A stretch of DNA of 64,000 nt, from assembly GCA_963633225.1 (NCBI GenBank), contig CAVGXR010000042.1, positions 1 through 64,000 on the forward strand. Reading direction: 5' to 3'. Origin of the DNA: F23-B02 sp963633225. GTDB taxonomy: Bacteria > Bacillota > Clostridia > Oscillospirales > Oscillospiraceae. The notes beneath the pieces are model-generated. The model was not told the DNA's origin. It saw only the letters and a program-made list of their open reading frames with translations, and did not search any database. Below are positions 60,296 through 64,000 of the stretch, one piece after another. Both the position numbers and the translations under genes were made by a program. Each line of letters opens with the position of its first letter. Positions within the stretch are counted from its first letter, which is position 1.

Positions 60296-61203
60296 TGAAT
60301 ATACCACTGTTTGACTGCCATTGCGACACGGCAGCGCATGCACGTGAGCGCGGCGAAGCGCTCAGAAGAAATTCGATGCATTTAGACCTTGAGCGCTTGG
60401 GGCAGTATTCGCCGGCCGGACAGGTGTTTGCCATCTGTGCAGTTGACGATCCCGAGCCTGTCAAATTTGCCGATATCTCGATTGCATACTTTCACGAGCA
60501 GATAAAAGAAAATTCAGACATTGTCAGGCTGTGTCTGAATTTTCAGGACATAATTTCCGCCGAAGCCGAGGGTAAGATTGCCGCTCTGCTATCCATAGAG
60601 GGCGCAGAGCAGATAGCGGATATAGACGCTGCCTTCAGGCAGGGTGTGCGCATCGTACATATGACGTGGAACCACGATAATGCCCTGTGCGGCGCAGCTA
60701 TGGACGGCGCAGCGGGGCTTACAGAGCAGGGCAGACGCTTTGCTGTGCGTGCACAGGAGCTCGGCATAATGCTGGATATGTCGCATATATCCGAGCGCGG
60801 CTTTTGGGATACGCTCGAGATAAGCACACGTCCCGTAATAGCCGGTCACTCCGATGCAAAGGCTCTGTGCAATGTGCCGCGCAATCTCAGCGACGAGCAG
60901 TTTACGGCGCTCGTAAAGCAGGGAGGCGGTGCGGGAATAAATCTCTATCCCGAATTTCTCGGCCTCGGACGCGATATAGACGCTGTTTTTGCCCACATTG
61001 AACATTTCATGTCACTCGGCGGAGAAAAGGCCGTATTTCTCGGCTGTGATCTTGACGGCATAGAGGAGCCTCCGAAGGGGATACGCGGAGTGCAGGATCT
61101 CGGCAGGATATATGAAACGCTTCTCAGACACAATTACACCGAAAAGCTCGCTCAGGATATCTTCCGCAACAATATTCTTAGGATCATGGAGAAAGCACTG
61201 TGA
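60292..61203 (+). CDS. Membrane dipeptidase family (peptidase M19)
   Basis: The 303-aa protein has the M19 zinc motif DCHCDT (H10, D12), IEGAEQI with the bridging Glu, HMTWNHDNALCG, DMSHISERGFWD and GHSDAKALCNVPRN. M19 enzymes hydrolyse dipeptides, including those with D-residues. There is no signal peptide, so despite the family name it should be cytoplasmic. Two ATGs at 60292 and 60295 are possible; the first overlaps the rnjA stop. Confidence 0.9.
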   Translation: MMNIPLFDCHCDTAAHARERGEALRRNSMHLDLERLGQYSPAGQVFAICAVDDPEPVKFADISIAYFHEQIKENSDIVRLCLNFQDIISAEAEGKIAALLSIEGAEQIADIDAAFRQGVRIVHMTWNHDNALCGAAMDGAAGLTEQGRRFAVRAQELGIMLDMSHISERGFWDTLEISTRPVIAGHSDAKALCNVPRNLSDEQFTALVKQGGGAGINLYPEFLGLGRDIDAVFAHIEHFMSLGGEKAVFLGCDLDGIEEPPKGIRGVQDLGRIYETLLRHNYTEKLAQDIFRNNILRIMEKAL

Positions 61204-61532
61204 ATATTCAGATCTTCGGCAAAAGCAAATGCTTTGATACAAAAAAAGCCGAGCGCTATTTCAAAGAACGCAGGATCAAATACCAGTTTGTCGATATAAT
61301 GAAATTCGGCATGAGCAGGGGAGAACTCAGCTCAGTCAAAAATGCCGTAGGTCTTGAGGCCATGATAAACAAGGACGATGTTGACTATCCGCTCATCCAG
61401 TATCTTGCGTCAAACGAGGCAAAGCTTGAAAAGCTTTTTGAGTGCCCATGGCTCATAAAAACCCCCATTGTCCGCAACGGAAAGCAGGCCACAGCCGGCT
61501 ATGCCCCCGACGTATGGGCAAAATGGGAATAA
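61200..61532 (+). CDS. Spx/ArsC family thioredoxin-fold protein
   Basis: The 110-aa protein matches the ArsC/Spx family: NIQIFGKSKCFDTKKAERYF, then WLIKTPIVRNGKQATAGYAP. There is one N-terminal Cys (C11) and not the CXXC of Spx proper. A clostridial arsenate-reductase-like orphan is the safest name; it may act as a thiol-redox protein. The GTG start overlaps the dipeptidase stop. Confidence 0.82.
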   Translation: MNIQIFGKSKCFDTKKAERYFKERRIKYQFVDIMKFGMSRGELSSVKNAVGLEAMINKDDVDYPLIQYLASNEAKLEKLFECPWLIKTPIVRNGKQATAGYAPDVWAKWE

Positions 61533-61563
61533 AGAAAAACCGCCTGACACGGCGGTTTTTCTT
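61532..61563 (+). terminator. Bidirectional terminator between the Spx-like gene and rnpB
   Basis: AAGAAAAACCGCC (61532-61544) pairs with GGCGGTTTTTCTT (61551-61563). It has T-runs on both strands and so stops the plus-strand operon and rnpB on the minus strand. Confidence 0.9.
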
Positions 61564-61567
61564 ATAT

Positions 61568-61914
61568 AAATGAGCGAGTCTGTAAGCCGGGTTCTGTCTT
61601 AAACGACCATCTATCTAATCCTGCCGTTGCCGGCAGGCTCAAGCCGCCCCCTGAGGACGATCGGGCCGATCACATGTCCTCCCACGGCGTTGCTCCGGAT
61701 AGAGTTTACAGCACCAACATGTCTCCATGCGGCGAGTGAGCTCTTACCTCACTTTTCCACCCTTACCGATCTCTCGGCGGTATATTTCTGTTGCACTTGT
61801 CCGAGGGTCACCCCTGGCGGGCGTTACCCGCTATCCTTGCCCTATGGAGCCCGGACTTTCCTCACGCGCTTCCTTTCGGATTGCGCCCGCGGTCGTTCGG
61901 CTCACTCAGCTAAA
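61568..61914 (-). ncRNA. rnpB: RNase P RNA, bacterial type A
   Basis: Read on the minus strand the sequence starts GAGTGAGCCGAACG and contains the universal GAGGAAAGTCCGGGCTCC (P4/CR-I region), then ATAGGGCAAGG, GGGTAACGCCCGCCAGGGG, and the 3' CAGAACCCGGCTTACAGAC (CR-V side). The length of about 345 nt and this layout fit the ancestral type A, not the Bacillus type B. RNase P RNA is the ribozyme that matures tRNA 5' ends. Open frames that cross this stretch on the plus strand are not genes. Confidence 0.95.
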
Positions 61915-61915
61915 T

Positions 61916-61944
61916 ATTTTAACCATTATATCCGTCCAAGTCAA
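61916..61944 (-). promoter_or_regulatory. Sigma-A promoter of rnpB
   Basis: On the minus strand TTGACT (61944-61939), a 17-nt spacer and TAAAAT (61921-61916) lie directly upstream of the rnpB 5' end. Confidence 0.75.
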
Positions 61945-61954
61945 TAGAAATTTC

Positions 61955-61983
61955 TTGTCTTTGTACGCAAAAAGCCGTATAAT
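61955..61983 (+). promoter_or_regulatory. Sigma-A promoter of murD
   Basis: TTGTCT (61955-61960), 17-nt spacer, TATAAT (61978-61983). It is back to back with the rnpB promoter, with 10 bp between the two -35 boxes. Confidence 0.8.
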
Positions 61984-62009
61984 GAATAAATTGACTGGAG
62001 GTTAAAAAT

Positions 62010-63386
62010 ATGACCTTGAATGAATATATTGAAAAGATAAAGCACAAGCGCATAGGCGTTATCGGTATCGGTGTGAGCAACACGCCGCTTATAAAAAAGC
62101 TGCTGGCTTCCGGCTGCGATGTAACTGCCTGTGATAAGCGCAGTGCGCAGGAGCTGGGCGATGAGTATGCTGCACTGTCAGAGCTCGGCGCAAAATTCTG
62201 CCTCGGCGAGGATTATCTCGAGCATCTTGATTTTGACCTTATTTTCCGCACGCCCGGCCTTATGCCATTTGACGGGCATTTGCAGGCTGCCGTGAACCGC
62301 GGAGCCGAGCTCACAAGCGAGATGGAGCTTTTTATGAAGCTCTGCCCGTGCAGAATATTTGCCGTGACCGGCAGCGACGGTAAAACGACAACAACGACCA
62401 TCATATCCGAGCTTTTGAAGGATCAGGGATATACCGTCCACCTCGGCGGAAATATCGGCAGACCGCTTCTGTGCGACGTTGACAGTATGAGCAGGGATGA
62501 TTTCGCGGTTCTCGAGCTCAGCTCGTTCCAGTTGCACAGCATGGTCTGCAAGCCAAACGTTGCCGTCATAACCAACATTTCTCCAAATCACCTTGATAAG
62601 CACAAGGATTATCAGGATTACATTGATGCAAAAAGCGCAATATTTGCCAATCAGGACGCACACGACCGGCTTGTCCTCAACCGCGAAAACGAGTTTTCTG
62701 AATACTACGCCGGAAAAGCCAAGTCAGATATATCGTACTTCAGCCGCACTGCGAGGCCGGATAATGGCGTTTACTGCGCAGACGGCATCATATATCGCGT
62801 GCATGACGGCAAAGCAGCCTGCATTATGGCCGCTGACGATATAAAGCTGCCCGGAACGCACAATCTTGAAAACTATATGGCAGCATTTGCGGCAACCGAC
62901 GGATATGTTGACGACGATACATGCATAGCAGTTGCTAAGAGCTTTGCAGGCGTTGAGCACAGGCTCGAGCAGGTGAGGATAAAGGACGGGGTTACGTTTA
63001 TAAACGACTCCATCGGTACAAGTCCCACGCGCACTGCTGCGGGTCTGCACGCACTGAAAACGAAGCCCATCCTCATTGCAGGCGGCTACGATAAGCACAT
63101 ACCCTTTGACGAGCTTGGCGACGAGATTTGCCTGCATGTAAAGAGACTGTATCTAACAGGCGCGACCACGGAAAAGATATACGAGGCCGTTGTAAATTCA
63201 AAGTATTACGACGGAGCCCTGCCGATAGAGAAGATAGATGATTTTAAGGAAACGGTGCTTGCAGCTGCAAGCGCCGCGCAGGAGGGCGACACGGTGCTGC
63301 TTTCCCCTGCATGTGCCGCTTTTGACAAGTTTAAAAACTTCATGGAACGCGGCAAATACTTTAAACAAATAGTTATGGAGCTTTAA
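62010..63386 (+). CDS. murD: UDP-N-acetylmuramoylalanine--D-glutamate ligase
   Basis: MurD adds D-Glu to UDP-MurNAc-L-Ala in the cytoplasmic steps of peptidoglycan synthesis. The 458-aa protein has the Rossmann N-domain (IGVIGIGVSNTPL), the ATP loop GSDGKTTT at 121-128, the substrate region GGNIGRPLL, NISPNHLDKH and the C-domain motif NDSIGTSPTRT. TGGAGG precedes the ATG. It stands outside any mur/fts cluster, with only the following PLP enzyme close by. Confidence 0.95.
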   Translation: MTLNEYIEKIKHKRIGVIGIGVSNTPLIKKLLASGCDVTACDKRSAQELGDEYAALSELGAKFCLGEDYLEHLDFDLIFRTPGLMPFDGHLQAAVNRGAELTSEMELFMKLCPCRIFAVTGSDGKTTTTTIISELLKDQGYTVHLGGNIGRPLLCDVDSMSRDDFAVLELSSFQLHSMVCKPNVAVITNISPNHLDKHKDYQDYIDAKSAIFANQDAHDRLVLNRENEFSEYYAGKAKSDISYFSRTARPDNGVYCADGIIYRVHDGKAACIMAADDIKLPGTHNLENYMAAFAATDGYVDDDTCIAVAKSFAGVEHRLEQVRIKDGVTFINDSIGTSPTRTAAGLHALKTKPILIAGGYDKHIPFDELGDEICLHVKRLYLTGATTEKIYEAVVNSKYYDGALPIEKIDDFKETVLAAASAAQEGDTVLLSPACAAFDKFKNFMERGKYFKQIVMEL

Positions 63387-63390
63387 AATA

Positions 63391-64000
63391 ATGAACGTAA
63401 ATGATATAAGGCCAGAGGTATATGAGCTTGCCCGTCAAGCCGAGGAGGAGATCAAGCCACAGTTTGAGCGCATCGACCGCATAGCAATGCTCAACACGCG
63501 CAAGGTGATGACCGCGTTTCAGGATAACAGGGTGTCCGACTCCTGCTTTGCAGGAACAAGCGGCTACGGCTATGACGATATGGGCAGGGAAGTGCTCGAC
63601 AAGGTGTATGCACAGGTGTTCTGCACAGAGTCTGCGCTTGTGCGCATCGGCTTTGTAAACGGTACTCATGCTCTTTCGGCAGCGCTTTTTGCTCTTCTCA
63701 AGCCCGGAGATACTCTGCTTTCCGTCACTGGGCTTCCTTATGATACGCTCAGAAACGCCATCGGCATAGAGGGTAATTGCCACGGCTCACTCAAATTCTA
63801 CGGAATAGGCTACAAGCAGGTCGATCTCAAGGACGGTGAGCCGGATATTGAGGGCATAAAGGCCGCGCTTGCGGATAAAAGCGTTGCCGCTGTTCTCATC
63901 CAGCGCTCAAGAGGCTATGATAACCGCAGGGCGCTCTCTGCCGAAGAGATAGGTCAGATATGCGCGGCTGTAAAGAGCACAGCACCTGATGTTAAAGTCA
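63391..64000 (+). CDS. Methionine gamma-lyase family protein (YnbB, aluminium resistance protein), partial
   Basis: The gene starts four bases after murD and runs off the window. The 203 visible residues match the YnbB/aluminium-resistance family: RQAEEEIKPQFERIDRIAMLNTRKVM split, FAGTSGYGYDDMGREVLDKVYA, GTHALSAALFALLKPGDTLLSVTG and VLIQRSRGYDNR. It is a PLP-dependent fold-type I enzyme of the Cys/Met metabolism class; the PLP lysine lies beyond the window. The substrate is unknown. Confidence 0.85.
   Translation, partial: MNVNDIRPEVYELARQAEEEIKPQFERIDRIAMLNTRKVMTAFQDNRVSDSCFAGTSGYGYDDMGREVLDKVYAQVFCTESALVRIGFVNGTHALSAALFALLKPGDTLLSVTGLPYDTLRNAIGIEGNCHGSLKFYGIGYKQVDLKDGEPDIEGIKAALADKSVAAVLIQRSRGYDNRRALSAEEIGQICAAVKSTAPDVKV

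Noticed and set aside
61627..62005. Two plus-strand open frames of about 100 codons
   Set aside because: They lie over the RNase P RNA gene read in antisense; sequence conservation there is explained by the RNA.

Overview
The window is a 64-kb stretch of chromosome from a Gram-positive, endospore-forming member of the Clostridia. My guess is the Oscillospiraceae/Ruminococcaceae side, at moderate GC. The evidence is a complete spoIIIA operon, a DUF3794 (SPOCS)-LysM protein, YtfJ, RemA, the c-di-AMP pair CdaA/CdaR, PrpC/PrkC with PASTA repeats, RNase J, a tyrosine T-box, a type A RNase P RNA and an IspH-S1 fusion, a gene form known from clostridia. Nearly every gene is on the + strand. The exceptions are a small DUF1540 gene and rnpB. 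Start codons include several TTG and GTG codons whose choice is set by Shine-Dalgarno (SD) spacing. I see no tRNA, 5S/16S/23S rRNA, CRISPR array, insertion sequence, prophage or plasmid gene. This is core chromosome, not an accessory island.

Layout: 1-2578 is the rplS end, lepB, rbgA, rnhB and yraN. 2579-5231 is thrC with an unexplained 190-nt leader, a convergent Cys-rich DUF1540 gene and a metallophosphoesterase. 5241-12000 is the proteostasis block tig-clpP-clpX-lon-engB, interrupted at 7313-7624 by nested palindromes. 12013-17013 holds a site-2-type protease, scpA/scpB, ytfI/ytfJ, a D,D-carboxypeptidase and a pseudouridine synthase. 17160-21999 holds an RpiR-type regulator, a BaiN-like flavoprotein, cmk and the ispH-S1 fusion. 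22251-25397 holds carD, ispD, ispF and a DUF3343/cysteine desulfurase pair. 25515-30020 runs cdaA-cdaR-rseC-like-yicC-remA-gmk-rpoZ. 30076-39427 is the widely conserved priA-def-fmt-rsmB-rlmN-prpC-prkC-rsgA operon.

39486-45543 is a sporulation operon: a 50-aa membrane peptide, SPOCS-LysM, then spoIIIAA to spoIIIAH. 45651-54621 is asp23-nusB-xseA-xseB-ispA-dxs-tlyA-nadK-argR-recN, matching the Bacillus order except that folD and accBC are absent, nadK is inserted, and recN is not followed by spoIVB/spo0A. 54604-64000 holds a Tyr T-box controlling a C_GCAxxG_C_C protein and tyrS, then ybaK, rpe, recR, rnjA, a dipeptidase, a Spx/ArsC-like protein, divergent rnpB and murD, and the start of a methionine gamma-lyase-like gene.

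The MEP isoprenoid pathway recurs across the window (dxs, ispD, ispF, ispH, ispA). The best leads are not a new cassette but embedded signals. First, a free ribosomal S1 may be produced from a promoter and SD hidden inside the ispH-S1 fusion, next to a stretch of foreign-looking codon use. Second, SpoIIIAG is about half the usual size and seems to lack the beta-triangle insertion. Third, two hairpins hold the SD of the downstream gene. Fourth, a GTCAAA-bounded palindromic intergenic element appears twice. Fifth, rpe, thrC and cdaA have structured leaders that match no riboswitch class I recognise.
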